Positions 43,073-54,239 of a stretch of DNA of 64,000 bases are shown one piece after another (position 1 is the stretch's first letter; each line of letters begins with the position of its first letter). The notes under the pieces were generated by a model. The model was not told the DNA's origin. It worked only from the letters and a program-made list of their open reading frames with translations, and did not search any database. The position numbers were made by a program, and so were the translations under genes. The DNA is from Niveibacterium terrae (GTDB lineage Bacteria > Pseudomonadota > Gammaproteobacteria > Burkholderiales > Rhodocyclaceae): the NCBI RefSeq assembly GCF_048213115.1, contig NZ_CP172404.1, forward strand, positions 2,914,001-2,978,000, given 5' to 3'.

Positions 43073-43486
43073 ATGGAGTTTATCAAGCAAAACATCTTCC
43101 TCATCGCACTCGCCGCGATCAGTGGCGCCATGTTGCTCGCCGAATTCGTCCGCGGACGCAGTAGCGCGGGTCTGTCCTCCGTCGACGCGACGCTGCTGAT
43201 CAACCGCGACAATGCCGTCATCGTCGATTTGCGCGATGCCACGGATTTCGCCGCCGGGCATCTGGCCGGCGCCCGCAACATCCCTTTCGCTGAACTTGAA
43301 AAGCGCAGCGACGAACTCGCCAAATTCAAGGCGAAGCCGCTGATCCTCGTCTGTCAGAGCGGCATGCGCTCGAGCAAGGCGGTCGCGCTGCTCACCAAGG
43401 CCGGTTTCGAAAAGGCCGAGAGCCTGGGCGGCGGCATCGCTGCCTGGCAAAAAGACGGCTACCCGCTGGTCAAAGAAAAGGCCTGA
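43073..43486 (+). CDS. Membrane-anchored rhodanese-like protein
   Basis: A 137-residue protein with an N-terminal membrane helix (IFLIALAAISGAMLLAEF) and a rhodanese domain (VIVDLRDATDFAAGHLAGA then RNIPF), with the active-site Cys94 in VCQSGMRSS. It transfers or senses persulfide sulfur; the partner is unknown. The upstream in-frame extension to 42794 runs antisense to the gpmA relic and is not coding. It begins a same-strand operon with grxC (7 bases later) and secB. Confidence 0.92.
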   Translation: MEFIKQNIFLIALAAISGAMLLAEFVRGRSSAGLSSVDATLLINRDNAVIVDLRDATDFAAGHLAGARNIPFAELEKRSDELAKFKAKPLILVCQSGMRSSKAVALLTKAGFEKAESLGGGIAAWQKDGYPLVKEKA

Positions 43487-43492
43487 GACACG

Positions 43493-43759
43493 ATGGCCAG
43501 AGTCACCATGTACTCGACCGCGGTCTGCCCTTATTGCCTCCGCGCCGAACAGCTGCTCAAAAGCCGTGGAGTCGAAGCGATCGAGAAGATCCGCGTCGAT
43601 CTCGATCCCGAGGCCCGCGAGCGAATGGTGGAGCAGACCGGACGCCGCACCGTTCCTCAAATCTTCATCGACGACCGGCATATTGGCGGCTGCGATGAAC
43701 TGTATGCGCTCGACCGCGCCGGCGGACTCGCTCCGCTGCTGGCAAAGTCGGACGAATGA
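43493..43759 (+). CDS. grxC: Glutaredoxin 3
   Basis: An 88-residue dithiol glutaredoxin with the active site CPYC at Cys12-Cys15, the cis-proline in RRTVPQIFID and the glutathione-binding end GGCDELYALDRAG. It reduces protein and mixed disulfides using glutathione. It lies seven bases after the rhodanese gene and just before secB, an order common in proteobacteria. Confidence 0.96.
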   Translation: MARVTMYSTAVCPYCLRAEQLLKSRGVEAIEKIRVDLDPEARERMVEQTGRRTVPQIFIDDRHIGGCDELYALDRAGGLAPLLAKSDE

Positions 43760-43811
43760 ATTTTTTCAAAAACCATCCCCTTGCGGGGAATAACCACATC
43801 AGGCTTCAGAC

Positions 43812-44276
43812 ATGACCGAACAAGCACAACCGATGTTCTCGATCGAAAAGCTGTACGTCAAAGACCTCTCGATCGAAGTGCCCAATGCCCCGCAGATCTT
43901 CCTTGAGCGCGAACAGCCGGAGATCAACGTCGAGCTGAACACCCAGGGCGAGAAGGTCGACGAAGGCATCTACAACGTCACCGTCACCGTCACCGTCAAG
44001 GCCGACATCAAGGAACGCAACCTGTTCCTGGTCGAAGTCGCCCAGGCCGGCATCTTCCAGATCCGCAACTTCGCCGACAGCGATGTCGAACCGGTCATGA
44101 TGATCGGCTGCGCAAACATCCTCTTCCCCTACGCGCGCGAAGCGATTTCGGATGCGATCACCCGCACCGGCTTCCAGCCGATCCAGCTCGCTCCGGTCAA
44201 TTTCGAAGCGCTCTACCAGGCTCGCCAGCAGGCCCAGCAGGAACAGGCCGAAAAAGGCGAAGTGCCGATTCAATAA
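43812..44276 (+). CDS. secB: Protein-export chaperone SecB
   Basis: A 154-residue tetrameric cytosolic chaperone that holds preproteins unfolded and delivers them to SecA. Signatures: FSIEKLYVKDLSIEVPNAP at the start, LFLVEVAQAGIF, IGCANILFPYAREAISD, and PINFEALY-like PVNFEALYQ. It sits between grxC and an SH3-domain gene, followed by gpsA; the grxC-secB-gpsA association is widely conserved. Confidence 0.97.
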   Translation: MTEQAQPMFSIEKLYVKDLSIEVPNAPQIFLEREQPEINVELNTQGEKVDEGIYNVTVTVTVKADIKERNLFLVEVAQAGIFQIRNFADSDVEPVMMIGCANILFPYAREAISDAITRTGFQPIQLAPVNFEALYQARQQAQQEQAEKGEVPIQ

Positions 44277-44286
44277 AGAAACGCGA

Positions 44287-44727
44287 ATGCGCACTCCGGC
44301 ATTGCTGCTGACCGCCGCCGTCCTCGCCCTTCCGGGCGCGGCGGCGGCGCTCGACTATCGTTCCCTGAACCAGGTCGGCGTCATGTACGACACGCCGTCC
44401 GTCAAGGGCAAAAAACTCTGGGTCGTCCACCGCGGCACTCCGGTCGAGGCGATCATCTCGCTCGACCAGTGGGTCAAGGTCCGCGACGCCGCGGGTTCCA
44501 TCGCCTGGATCGAGCGCAAGGCGCTGTCGGCGACACGCACGCTCATCGTCACCGCGGCAAGCGCAGAAGTCCACCAGAAGGCCGACGCGACAAGCCCCGT
44601 GGCCTTCACGGCCGGCCGCGACCTCGTCCTCGAATTCGTCGACAAGTCGAGCACGGGCTGGGTCAGGGTCAAACACCGCGACGGAGTCTCCGGCTACATC
44701 CGCGCAACCGACGTATGGGGCGAATGA
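44287..44727 (+). CDS. Exported SH3-domain protein
   Basis: A 146-residue periplasmic protein with a signal peptide (LLLTAAVLALPGAAAA, cleavage after about residue 21) and two bacterial SH3-like units (residues ~24-80 and ~88-146, with WVKVRDAAGSIAWIERK and WVRVKHRDGVSGYIRATD). Such domains bind cell wall peptides or help targeting. It lies 10 bases after secB and four bases before gpsA. Translation starts at the ATG 44287, although the frame is open further upstream. Confidence 0.9.
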   Translation: MRTPALLLTAAVLALPGAAAALDYRSLNQVGVMYDTPSVKGKKLWVVHRGTPVEAIISLDQWVKVRDAAGSIAWIERKALSATRTLIVTAASAEVHQKADATSPVAFTAGRDLVLEFVDKSSTGWVRVKHRDGVSGYIRATDVWGE

Positions 44728-44731
44728 TTCC

Positions 44732-45721
44732 GTGAGCCGTATCGCCATTCTCGGCGCTGGAGCCTGGGGAACCGCTCTGGCGGTCAGCTTCTCCGGCCGC
44801 CACCCGATCGCACTGTGGAGCCGCGAGACCGAGCTTCAGGCGGCGTTGCGCGCGGAGCGCGAGAACCGCGCGCTGCTGCCCGGAATCCGTCTCGCCGACT
44901 CGATCACGATCGAAGACTCGCTGAGCGATGCGCTCGCGGGCGCCGAACTCGCACTCGTCGCGACGCCGACCGCCGGTCTGCGCTCATCGCTGCAGGCGAT
45001 CGCCTCGATCGCGCCACAGCTTCCCGTCCTCTGGGCCTGCAAAGGCATGGAAACCGGGAGCGGCCTGCTGCCGCACGACATCGCCCGCGAAGTGCTGGGC
45101 CAGGATCACCCGGTCGGCGTGCTGACCGGCCCAAGCTTCGCCCAGGAAATCGCTGCCGGTCTGCCCGGCGCGATCACGCTGGCCGCCTCATCGCTCGAGT
45201 TTGCCCGCCACTGGGTCAATGAGCTTCACCACTCTCGTCTGCGCCTCTACGCAAGCGACGACATCGCCGGCGCCGAAGTCTGCGGCGCCGTCAAGAACGT
45301 ATTGGCGATCGCCAGCGGCATCAGCGACGGCCTCGGTTTCGGTTTCAATGCGCGCGCCGCGCTGATCACCCGGGGACTGGCCGAAATCACCCGCCTGGGT
45401 CTCGCGCTGGGCGGACGGCGCGAAACCTTCATGGGCCTGGCCGGTGTCGGCGACCTGATCCTGACCTGCACCGGCGACCTGTCGCGCAACCGCCGCGTCG
45501 GCCTCGCTCTGGCCGCCGGCAAAAATCTCGAGCAGATCCTCGCCGAGCTCGGTCACGTCGCCGAAGGCGTGCCGACCGCGCGCGAAGTGAGTCGCCGCGC
45601 CACGGCCTTGGGCGTCGAGATGCCGATCACGAAGACCGTCGACGCGGTGCTCCACGAAGGCCTCGACGCGCGCGCCGCGGTCGAGCTGCTGATGAACCGC
45701 GACCCCAAGGTCGAAACCTGA
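44732..45721 (+). CDS. gpsA: Glycerol-3-phosphate dehydrogenase [NAD(P)+]
   Basis: A 329-residue enzyme making sn-glycerol 3-phosphate for phospholipid synthesis. The NAD(P) motif GAGAWGTALA is at residues 8-17, with VGVLTGPSFAQEIAAGLPGA and VCGAVKNVLAIASG, the latter holding the catalytic lysine, and FMGLAGVGDLILTCTGDLSRNRRVG. A GTG start at 44732 lies four bases after the SH3 gene stop. It ends the rhodanese-grxC-secB-SH3-gpsA operon. Confidence 0.96.
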   Translation: MSRIAILGAGAWGTALAVSFSGRHPIALWSRETELQAALRAERENRALLPGIRLADSITIEDSLSDALAGAELALVATPTAGLRSSLQAIASIAPQLPVLWACKGMETGSGLLPHDIAREVLGQDHPVGVLTGPSFAQEIAAGLPGAITLAASSLEFARHWVNELHHSRLRLYASDDIAGAEVCGAVKNVLAIASGISDGLGFGFNARAALITRGLAEITRLGLALGGRRETFMGLAGVGDLILTCTGDLSRNRRVGLALAAGKNLEQILAELGHVAEGVPTAREVSRRATALGVEMPITKTVDAVLHEGLDARAAVELLMNRDPKVET

Positions 45722-45744
45722 CTCTTCCCCGACGCGGGAGAGTC
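45720..45744. terminator. Possible bidirectional hairpin between gpsA and the LacI-family gene
   Basis: GACTC.TTCCC pairs with GGGA.GAGTC around a short loop, with one unpaired base. It lies between two convergent genes. There is no clear T-run, so terminator strength is uncertain. Confidence 0.35.
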
Positions 45745-45773
45745 AAATCGCTATCCCTGCCTGAGCCGATCGG

Positions 45774-46763
45774 CTAGGCACTTGTCTTCCGGCTCGACCC
45801 CCGGATCTTCAGCTCACCGCGCATCACGAGCCGGCGCACCGCCTGCTCGGGCGAGGCGATCCGCGCGAGCAGCAGCTCGATCGCGGCCCGCCCGATCTCA
45901 TAGGTGGGCTGGGCAATCACGGTGATGCCAGGCTCGATCAGGCGGGTCCAGGGCATGTCGTCGAAACCGGCGAGCGCAATCTCCCCGGGAAAGCTCACTC
46001 CGAGCGCCCTGGCCGCCTCGACGACGCCCTGCAGGATCAGACCGTTACTGGCGAGAAGTGCATCGGGAAGGGGCTTGCGGCTGAGCAGCACCTCGACCAC
46101 TTCGCGGGCGCGTTCGGCGCGCGGCGCGATCGGCTCAGCGTCCGGGGCCAGGCCCGCCGCAGCCATCGCAGCCAGATAGCCCTGATGACGCTGGGCGCCG
46201 GTCGAGCCGGCCGAGCCATAGAGGAAGACGATGCGCCGCATGCCTTGCGCGATCAGGTGCTCGGTCAGCCGGAAACCGGCATCGAAGTTGTCGAGCACGA
46301 CCGCATCGACTTCGCTGTCGCGCTCGCAGCGGTCCACGAGGACCAGCGGGAAAGGGTGATCGGAAGTCTTGAGCCCGGAGAGCAGAGGCAGGGTCGGCGA
46401 CAGGATCACGCCGGAAACGTTCTCGTCCCGCATCATCTCCAGATAGAACGCCTCCTTCTCGGGGTCCTCATCCGAGTTGCACAGCATGACCCTCATCCTG
46501 TGCTGATAGGCCACATCCTCGACCGCCCGCCCGATCTCGGTGAAGAAGGGGTTGCAGATGTCCGAAACGATCAGGCCCAGCTTGTTCGTGCGCCGCGAGC
46601 GCAGCCGCCGCGCGGCCAGATCGGGACGATAGTCGAGCGCCTTGACCGCGGCTTCGACGCGGATCCGGGTCGCCTCGCTGACTCCGGGCAGGCCTGAGAG
46701 CGCGCGAGAGACCGAAGCCACCGACACACCCGCCTTCTTCGCCACATCGCTGATTCTTGCCAT
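45774..46763 (-). CDS. LacI-family repressor of the fructose PTS operon
   Basis: A 329-residue regulator. The N-terminal LacI helix-turn-helix is ISDVAKKAGVSVASVSRALS, followed by the hinge helix RPDLAARRLRSRR and a periplasmic-binding-like sensor domain (IVSDICNPFFTEIGRAVED, VDRCERDSEVDAVVLDN). It is divergent from the fructose PTS operon, and matching palindromes lie at both promoters. It is most simply a FruR-like local repressor relieved by a phosphorylated sugar. AGAGG precedes the ATG. Confidence 0.92.
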   Translation of the reverse strand: MARISDVAKKAGVSVASVSRALSGLPGVSEATRIRVEAAVKALDYRPDLAARRLRSRRTNKLGLIVSDICNPFFTEIGRAVEDVAYQHRMRVMLCNSDEDPEKEAFYLEMMRDENVSGVILSPTLPLLSGLKTSDHPFPLVLVDRCERDSEVDAVVLDNFDAGFRLTEHLIAQGMRRIVFLYGSAGSTGAQRHQGYLAAMAAAGLAPDAEPIAPRAERAREVVEVLLSRKPLPDALLASNGLILQGVVEAARALGVSFPGEIALAGFDDMPWTRLIEPGITVIAQPTYEIGRAAIELLLARIASPEQAVRRLVMRGELKIRGSSRKTSA

Positions 46764-46776
46764 CCCGACCTCTTGC

Positions 46777-46788
46777 GTAATCGATTAC
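46777..46788. promoter_or_regulatory. LacI-type operator near the repressor gene
   Basis: GTAATCGATTAC, a perfect 12-bp palindrome 14 bases upstream of the repressor ATG. Its sequence is the core of the second operator at the PTS promoter. The position suggests autoregulation. Confidence 0.8.
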
Positions 46789-46945
46789 AGAAACATCGAT
46801 GATTGTGCCTGATTTCCGACGCTGAAGCAGCGTTTATCCTCAACCCACCTAGCGCACCGTCTCCGGCCCCCTCCCCCATGACAGACGAAAAGCTCTGAAA
46901 AGAGGGGTGGCGACGCCCACCAGACCAGACTATAGAAATAATTGT

Positions 46946-46974
46946 TTGACTCATCAGATGTAATCGATTACATT
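46946..46974 (+). promoter_or_regulatory. Promoter of the fructose PTS operon
   Basis: TTGACT (46946-46951) and TACATT (46969-46974) are separated by 17 bases, a good sigma-70 match. The operator palindrome covers the -10 box, so repressor binding would block polymerase. Confidence 0.65.
46958..46973. promoter_or_regulatory. LacI-type operator at the PTS promoter
   Basis: ATGTAATCGATTACAT, a perfect 16-bp palindrome containing the 12-bp core found near the repressor gene. The two centres are 183 bases apart, which would allow looping. Confidence 0.85.
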
Positions 46975-47013
46975 TTTTTGAACGAATCACAGGTCAAACC
47001 CGTGGAGCAGAGG

Positions 47014-49493
<2,480 letters not shown>

Positions 49494-49497
<4 letters not shown>

Positions 49498-50465
49498 ACA
49501 CGCCCTCCTCCATCCAGGCCGTCACGGTCGCGCTGAACCCGGCGCTGGATCAGACGATAGAAGTCGAGCGGCTCAGCGTCGGCGAAGTCAATCGCGCATT
49601 GAAGATGCAGGTCGATGTCGGCGGCAAAGGCATCAACGTCGCGTCCTGCCTCGCTGATTTCGGAATCCGCACCGCGGTGACCGGGCTGCTCGGGCGCGAG
49701 AATGCCGCGCCCTTCGAAGCGCTGTTCCTGGCCAAGAGCATCGCCAACCAGTGCTTCTATCTGGACGGCCAGACCCGGATCAACACCAAGCTCGTCGACC
49801 GCGCGAGCGGCGAGACGACCGACATCAACCTGCCCGGCCCGGCGTTGTCCGCCGACGCGATCGAAGCCCAGCTCGAACGGCTGATGACCCGGCTCGACGG
49901 CCTCGCCGATCAGGCCCTGTGGGTCGTGCTCGCCGGCAGCCTGCCCCCGCACTGGCCCGCCGACACCTATCGGCGACTGATCGATCACCTGCACCGGCGC
50001 GGCGCACAGGTCGCGCTCGACGCAAGCGGGGCCGCTCTGGCCTCGGCCATCGCCGCCGGCCCCGACATCGCCAAACCGAACCGCGATGAGCTCGCCGAAC
50101 TGATCGGTCGCCCGCTTTCGAACCCGACCGAAGTGATGGAAGCCGCGCGCGAGCTGCTCGCCCGCACCCCCGGTTTGCGCCAGCTGGTCGTCTCGATGGG
50201 CGCGGACGGCGCGCTCTTCATCAGCCGTGAAGAGAGCTGGCTCGCGCATCCGGCCAAGGTCGAGCTGATCTCGACGGTCGGCGCCGGCGATGCGATGGTG
50301 GCCGGCATCATCGCCGCCCGGATCGGCGAACTCTCGCTCGCCGATTCCGCGAAGCTCGCAACCGCGTTCTCGGCCGCCAAGCTCGCCCGGCTCGGCCCTC
50401 ACCTGCCCGCCGTCCAAGAAGTCCTGAGTCTGGCCCAGCACGTCTCGCTGAGCCCGATCGCCTGA
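49494..50465 (+). CDS. fruK: 1-phosphofructokinase
   Basis: A 323-residue PfkB-family kinase phosphorylating fructose 1-phosphate to fructose 1,6-bisphosphate. Signatures: TVALNPALDQTIEV at the start, the PfkB motif 1 VDVGGKGINVASCLADFG, and the C-terminal TVGAGDAMVAGI with the catalytic aspartate. The start overlaps the PTS fusion stop as ATGA, implying translational coupling. It is part of the fru operon. Confidence 0.95.
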
Positions 50466-50503
50466 GCCCGGAATACAACAGACACACGAGGAGGAGACCC
50501 ACA

Positions 50504-52249
50504 ATGTCAAGCATCGTCGCAGTGACCGCCTGCCCGACAGGGATAGCGCACACCTTCATGGCCGCCGAGGCTCTGGAGCAGGCTGCAGGGCGCACAGGCC
50601 ACAGCATCAAGGTTGAAACCCAGGGTTCGGTCGGCACCCGGGGCGAGCTCTCCGCGGCGGACATCGCTGCGGCCGATCTCGTCATCATCGCCGCCGACAC
50701 CCAGGTGGACAAGAGCCGCTTCGCCGGCAAGAAGATCTTCGAGAGCGGCACCGAAGCGGCGATCCGCGACGCCGAAGCGCTGATCGCCAAGGCGCTGGCT
50801 CAGCCCGCGGCAGCGGCGGCAGCTCCTGCCCGTTCCGATCTTCCACGCATCGTCGCGATCACCTCCTGCCCGACCGGAATCGCCCACACCTTCATGGCCG
50901 CCGAAGGCTTGGAGAGCGGCGCGAAGTCCCAGTCGATCTCGATCAAGGTCGAAACCCAGGGCTCAGTCGGCGCGCAGAACGCACTGACCGCCGCCGAGAT
51001 CGCCAACGCCGAGATCGTGCTGATCGCCGCCGACACCAAGGTCGACAAGACCCGCTTCGCCGGCAAGAAGATCTATGAGACCAACACCAAGGCCGCGATC
51101 GGCGACGGTGCGGGTGTCGTCAAAACGGCTCTGGCCCAGGCTGCGGTTCAGGCCGTGGCGGGCGGCGACTACGTCGATGAGGTCAAGAACGCAAAAGCTC
51201 AGCAGAGCGCGACGCGCACCGGCGTCTATAAGCACCTGATGACCGGCGTGTCCTTCATGATCCCCTTCGTCGTCGCCGGGGGGCTGCTGATCGCGCTGGG
51301 CTTCGCGCTCGGCGGCATCTACGTCTTCGAGGATGCGAACAAGGGCACCCTGGGCTGGACGCTCTTCACGATCGGCGCGAAGAACGGCTTCACGCTGATG
51401 GTGCCTATCCTCGCCGGCTATATCGCCCACTCGATCGCTGACCGCCCCGGCCTCGCGCCAGGCATGATCGGCGGCATGATCGCCGCGGCGATCGGTTCGG
51501 GCTTCCTCGGCGGCATCGCCGCGGGCTTCCTGGCCGGCTACTCGGTCAAATGGATGAACGATCACATCCAGCTCGGCCGCAACCTCGACGGTCTGAAGCC
51601 GGTGCTGATACTGCCGCTGCTCGGCACCGCGATCGTCGGTCTGCTGATGTTCTACGTCGTCGGCGAACCGGTCGCGATCGCTCTGGCTGCGATCACCGGC
51701 TGGCTCAAGGGCCTGCAGGGCTCCAGCGCGGTCTTCCTGGGTCTGCTGCTCGGTTCGATGATGGCCTTCGACATGGGCGGTCCGGTCAATAAAGCCGCCT
51801 ACGCGTTTGCGACCGGCCTGATCGCAAGCGAAGTCTATGCGCCGATGGCCGCGGTGATGGCCGCCGGCATGACGCCGCCTCTGGCGATCGCGCTGGCGAC
51901 CGTGCTGTTCAAGAACCGCTTCACGCTCGATGAACGCGAAGCCGGCAAGGCCACTGCGGTGCTGGGCATTGCCTTCATCACCGAAGGCGCGATCCCGTTC
52001 GCGGCGAAGGACCCGCTGCGCGTGATCCCGTCGCTGATGATCGGCTCGGCGACCGCCGGCGCGCTGTCGATGATCTTCGGCTGCACGCTGCGCGTGCCGC
52101 ACGGCGGAGTCTTCGTGCTGCCGATCCCGAACGCGGTCGGCAACCTCGGTGGCTATCTGGTCGCAATCCTTGCCGGCACCGTGATCAGCGCAATCGCGCT
52201 GGGCGTGCTGAAGCGCCCGGTCGCCGGTCTGGCTGCCGCCAAGGCCTGA
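50504..52249 (+). CDS. fruA: PTS fructose transporter EIIBC with two EIIB domains
   Basis: A 581-residue permease. It starts with two tandem EIIB domains (~1-100 and ~112-205), each with TxCPTGIAHTFMAAE; the phosphocysteines are Cys10 and Cys122. The EIIC membrane domain (~230-570) has about ten helices, with GGPVNKAAYAF and ITEGAIPFAAKDP as family signatures. E. coli FruA carries a degenerate first EIIB without the cysteine, so keeping both active sites is noteworthy. GAGGAG precedes the ATG. It is the fru operon's third gene. Confidence 0.94.
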   Translation: MSSIVAVTACPTGIAHTFMAAEALEQAAGRTGHSIKVETQGSVGTRGELSAADIAAADLVIIAADTQVDKSRFAGKKIFESGTEAAIRDAEALIAKALAQPAAAAAAPARSDLPRIVAITSCPTGIAHTFMAAEGLESGAKSQSISIKVETQGSVGAQNALTAAEIANAEIVLIAADTKVDKTRFAGKKIYETNTKAAIGDGAGVVKTALAQAAVQAVAGGDYVDEVKNAKAQQSATRTGVYKHLMTGVSFMIPFVVAGGLLIALGFALGGIYVFEDANKGTLGWTLFTIGAKNGFTLMVPILAGYIAHSIADRPGLAPGMIGGMIAAAIGSGFLGGIAAGFLAGYSVKWMNDHIQLGRNLDGLKPVLILPLLGTAIVGLLMFYVVGEPVAIALAAITGWLKGLQGSSAVFLGLLLGSMMAFDMGGPVNKAAYAFATGLIASEVYAPMAAVMAAGMTPPLAIALATVLFKNRFTLDEREAGKATAVLGIAFITEGAIPFAAKDPLRVIPSLMIGSATAGALSMIFGCTLRVPHGGVFVLPIPNAVGNLGGYLVAILAGTVISAIALGVLKRPVAGLAAAKA

Positions 52250-52299
52250 CTCCCGCCCCCGTCCCCGGGGGCCCTTCCCTGACCAAGCAATCCAGACGC

Positions 52300-52321
52300 C
52301 CTTCCCGCTCCGGCGGGAAGG
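52300..52321. repeat. Hairpin between fruA and the DUF4432 gene
   Basis: CCTTCCCGC, loop TCCG, GCGGGAAGG: a perfect nine-bp stem with a tetraloop and no T-run. It may stabilise the upstream mRNA or reduce read-through into the last gene of the operon. Confidence 0.5.
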
Positions 52322-52399
52322 CGCGGAGGGCGAGCTTCGCCCAAAACCCGGCCAAAGAGCCACTCGCCCCAACGGGCATTCACATCACAGGAGACTTCC

Positions 52400-53611
52400 A
52401 TGCGTATCACTCGTCTTGCCGCTGCCCTGCTGCCGCTGATGCTCAGCCCCGCCGCCTTCGCCCGCGACTTCGTGCTGACCGACACCAGCGCCGGCATCGA
52501 ACAGGCCAACTGGACAACGAGCAGCGCCAAGCTCGGCATCAAGTCGGCTACGCCTTTCTCGATCACGAAGACCACGCTGCACGGCGGCCGCCAGGAAGGC
52601 AGCACGCTGATCACAATCGACACCGGAAACCTGAAGCTGCAGCTGATCCCGACCCGCGGCATGGGCCTCTACCGCGCCAGCTCGGGCGACGTGACACTGG
52701 GCTGGAACTCGCCGGTCGACGAAATCGTCCATCCTTCCTTCATCAACCTCGAACAGCGCGGTGGCCTGGGCTGGCTGGACGGCTTCAACGAGCTGATGGT
52801 CCGCTGCGGCTATGAGTGGACCGGCCACCCGGGCACCGAAAACGGCCGCCTGATGAGCTTGCACGGCCGAGCACAGAACATCCCGGCCTCCAAGGTCGTC
52901 GTTAGCGTCGAGGAGAAGGCGCCCTACCGGATCACGGTCAAGGGTCTGGTCAAGGAAAAGACCTTCAAGTTCAGCGACCTGGAGACCTGGGCCGGCGTCA
53001 GCGTCGTCCCCGGCGAGAAAACCTTCCGCGTCCACGACGAGCTGACCAACAAGTCCGACTACGAGCGCGATTACCAGATCATCTACCACTCGAACTTCGG
53101 CGCACCGATCCTCGAAGGCGGCGCGCACTTCTCGGCTGCGATCGAGGAAATCTCGCCCTTCAACGACTACGCGAAGAAGGGGCTCGCCGACTGGCCGACC
53201 TATCTGCCGGCGACCCCGGGCTATGACGAGATGGTCTTCAACATCAAGCCCTATGCCGACGCCGACGGCAAGACTCTGGCGATGCTCAGCAACAAGGCCG
53301 GCGATCGCGGCGTCGCGGTCGGCTTCAACGTCCAGCAGCTGCCGGTGCTGACGCTGTGGAAGAACACCGACAGCGTCAAGCAGGGCTATGTGACCGGCAT
53401 CGAACCGGGCACGAGCTACGCCTATCCGCGGCAGATCGAACGGGCCCAGGGACGCATCGCCAAGCTCGCCCCGGGAGCGACCCAGCGCTTTGACCTCGAA
53501 TACCGGATCCTGGGCAGCGCCGCGGACGTCCGCGCCGCTCAATCCGGAATCGATGCGATCCAGGCCGGACGCGAAGTCAGGCTGAACGAAACGCCGATGG
53601 CCAAGGAATAA
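52400..53611 (+). CDS. Exported DUF4432 (aldose 1-epimerase-like) protein
   Basis: A 403-residue protein with a signal peptide (LAAALLPLMLSPAAFA, cleavage near residue 22). The mature part resembles the DUF4432 branch of the galactose mutarotase superfamily: IDTGNLKLQLIPTRGMGLYR, LGWNSPVDEIVHP, a His-containing LMSLHGRAQN and YQIIYHSNFGAPILEGG. Members of the fold interconvert sugar anomers; catalytic activity and sugar are inferred. It follows fruA by 150 bases, ends at a terminator, and would act in the periplasm where substrates meet the fructose permease. AGGAGA precedes the ATG. Confidence 0.8.
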   Translation: MRITRLAAALLPLMLSPAAFARDFVLTDTSAGIEQANWTTSSAKLGIKSATPFSITKTTLHGGRQEGSTLITIDTGNLKLQLIPTRGMGLYRASSGDVTLGWNSPVDEIVHPSFINLEQRGGLGWLDGFNELMVRCGYEWTGHPGTENGRLMSLHGRAQNIPASKVVVSVEEKAPYRITVKGLVKEKTFKFSDLETWAGVSVVPGEKTFRVHDELTNKSDYERDYQIIYHSNFGAPILEGGAHFSAAIEEISPFNDYAKKGLADWPTYLPATPGYDEMVFNIKPYADADGKTLAMLSNKAGDRGVAVGFNVQQLPVLTLWKNTDSVKQGYVTGIEPGTSYAYPRQIERAQGRIAKLAPGATQRFDLEYRILGSAADVRAAQSGIDAIQAGREVRLNETPMAKE

Positions 53612-53640
53612 GTCGGCGCAACACCGGGATCACCCGTTGG

Positions 53641-53679
53641 GCCGGAGGCTGGCGCCAAGCGCTAGTCTCCGGCTTTTTT
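53641..53679 (+). terminator. Rho-independent terminator of the fru operon
   Basis: GCCGGAG pairs with CTCCGGC, with an inner stem-loop, followed by six T. It starts 30 bases after the DUF4432 stop. Confidence 0.88.
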
Positions 53680-53725
53680 GCTTCCTGACAAAGCCGGCCC
53701 GCTCTTCGGCATGAGTTCCTCGCTG

Positions 53726-53749
53726 AAAAACCCGCATTCATCCGCGGGT
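53726..53749 (-). terminator. Terminator of trmL
   Basis: On the minus strand ACCCGC pairs with GCGGGT around an eight-base loop, then TTTT follows. It lies 20 bases after the trmL stop codon. Confidence 0.7.
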
Positions 53750-53768
53750 GAGCATTTGACCTTCTCTC

Positions 53769-54233
53769 TTACTCGGCCCCAGGGAAACCCAGCTGGCGCA
53801 AGGCTTCGAAGACGACCAACGCGACCGTGTTCGACAGGTTCATGCTGCGGTTCGAAGCCTGCATCGGGATCCTGAGCCGCTGTCCGGGCGGGAAGCTATC
53901 GCGCAGTTCGGGCGCGAGACCGCGCGTCTCGGCGCCGAACACGAACACATCGTCGGCGCGGAAGGCCACCGTGTCGTAGCGCACCGTGCCGTGCGTCGTC
54001 AGCGCGAACATCCGGCGCCCGGCCAGCGCCGCGCAACAGCTCGCCCAGTCCGGGTGCACGGTCAGCCGTGCAAGGTCGTGATAGTCGAGTCCGGCGCGAC
54101 GCAGCGCCTTCTCTTCCAGGTTGAAACCGAGCGGTTCGACGAGGTGAAGGTGGGCGCCGGAATTCGCGGCGAGACGGATGATGTTGCCGGTGTTGCCGGG
54201 AATCTCCGGTTCAACGAGAACGATGTCGGGCAT
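53769..54233 (-). CDS. trmL: tRNA (cytidine/uridine-34 2'-O)-methyltransferase TrmL
   Basis: A 154-residue SPOUT-fold methyltransferase that modifies the wobble base of leucine tRNAs. Signatures: VLVEPEIPGNTGNIIRLAAN at the start, FVFGAETRGLAPEL, and the knot region RIPMQASNRSMNLSNTVALV. Length is exactly family-typical. It ends the same-strand group dnaE-wbuC-trmL, with six bases between the wbuC stop and its start. Confidence 0.95.
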   Translation of the reverse strand: MPDIVLVEPEIPGNTGNIIRLAANSGAHLHLVEPLGFNLEEKALRRAGLDYHDLARLTVHPDWASCCAALAGRRMFALTTHGTVRYDTVAFRADDVFVFGAETRGLAPELRDSFPPGQRLRIPMQASNRSMNLSNTVALVVFEALRQLGFPGAE

Positions 54234-54239
54234 GAAAAT

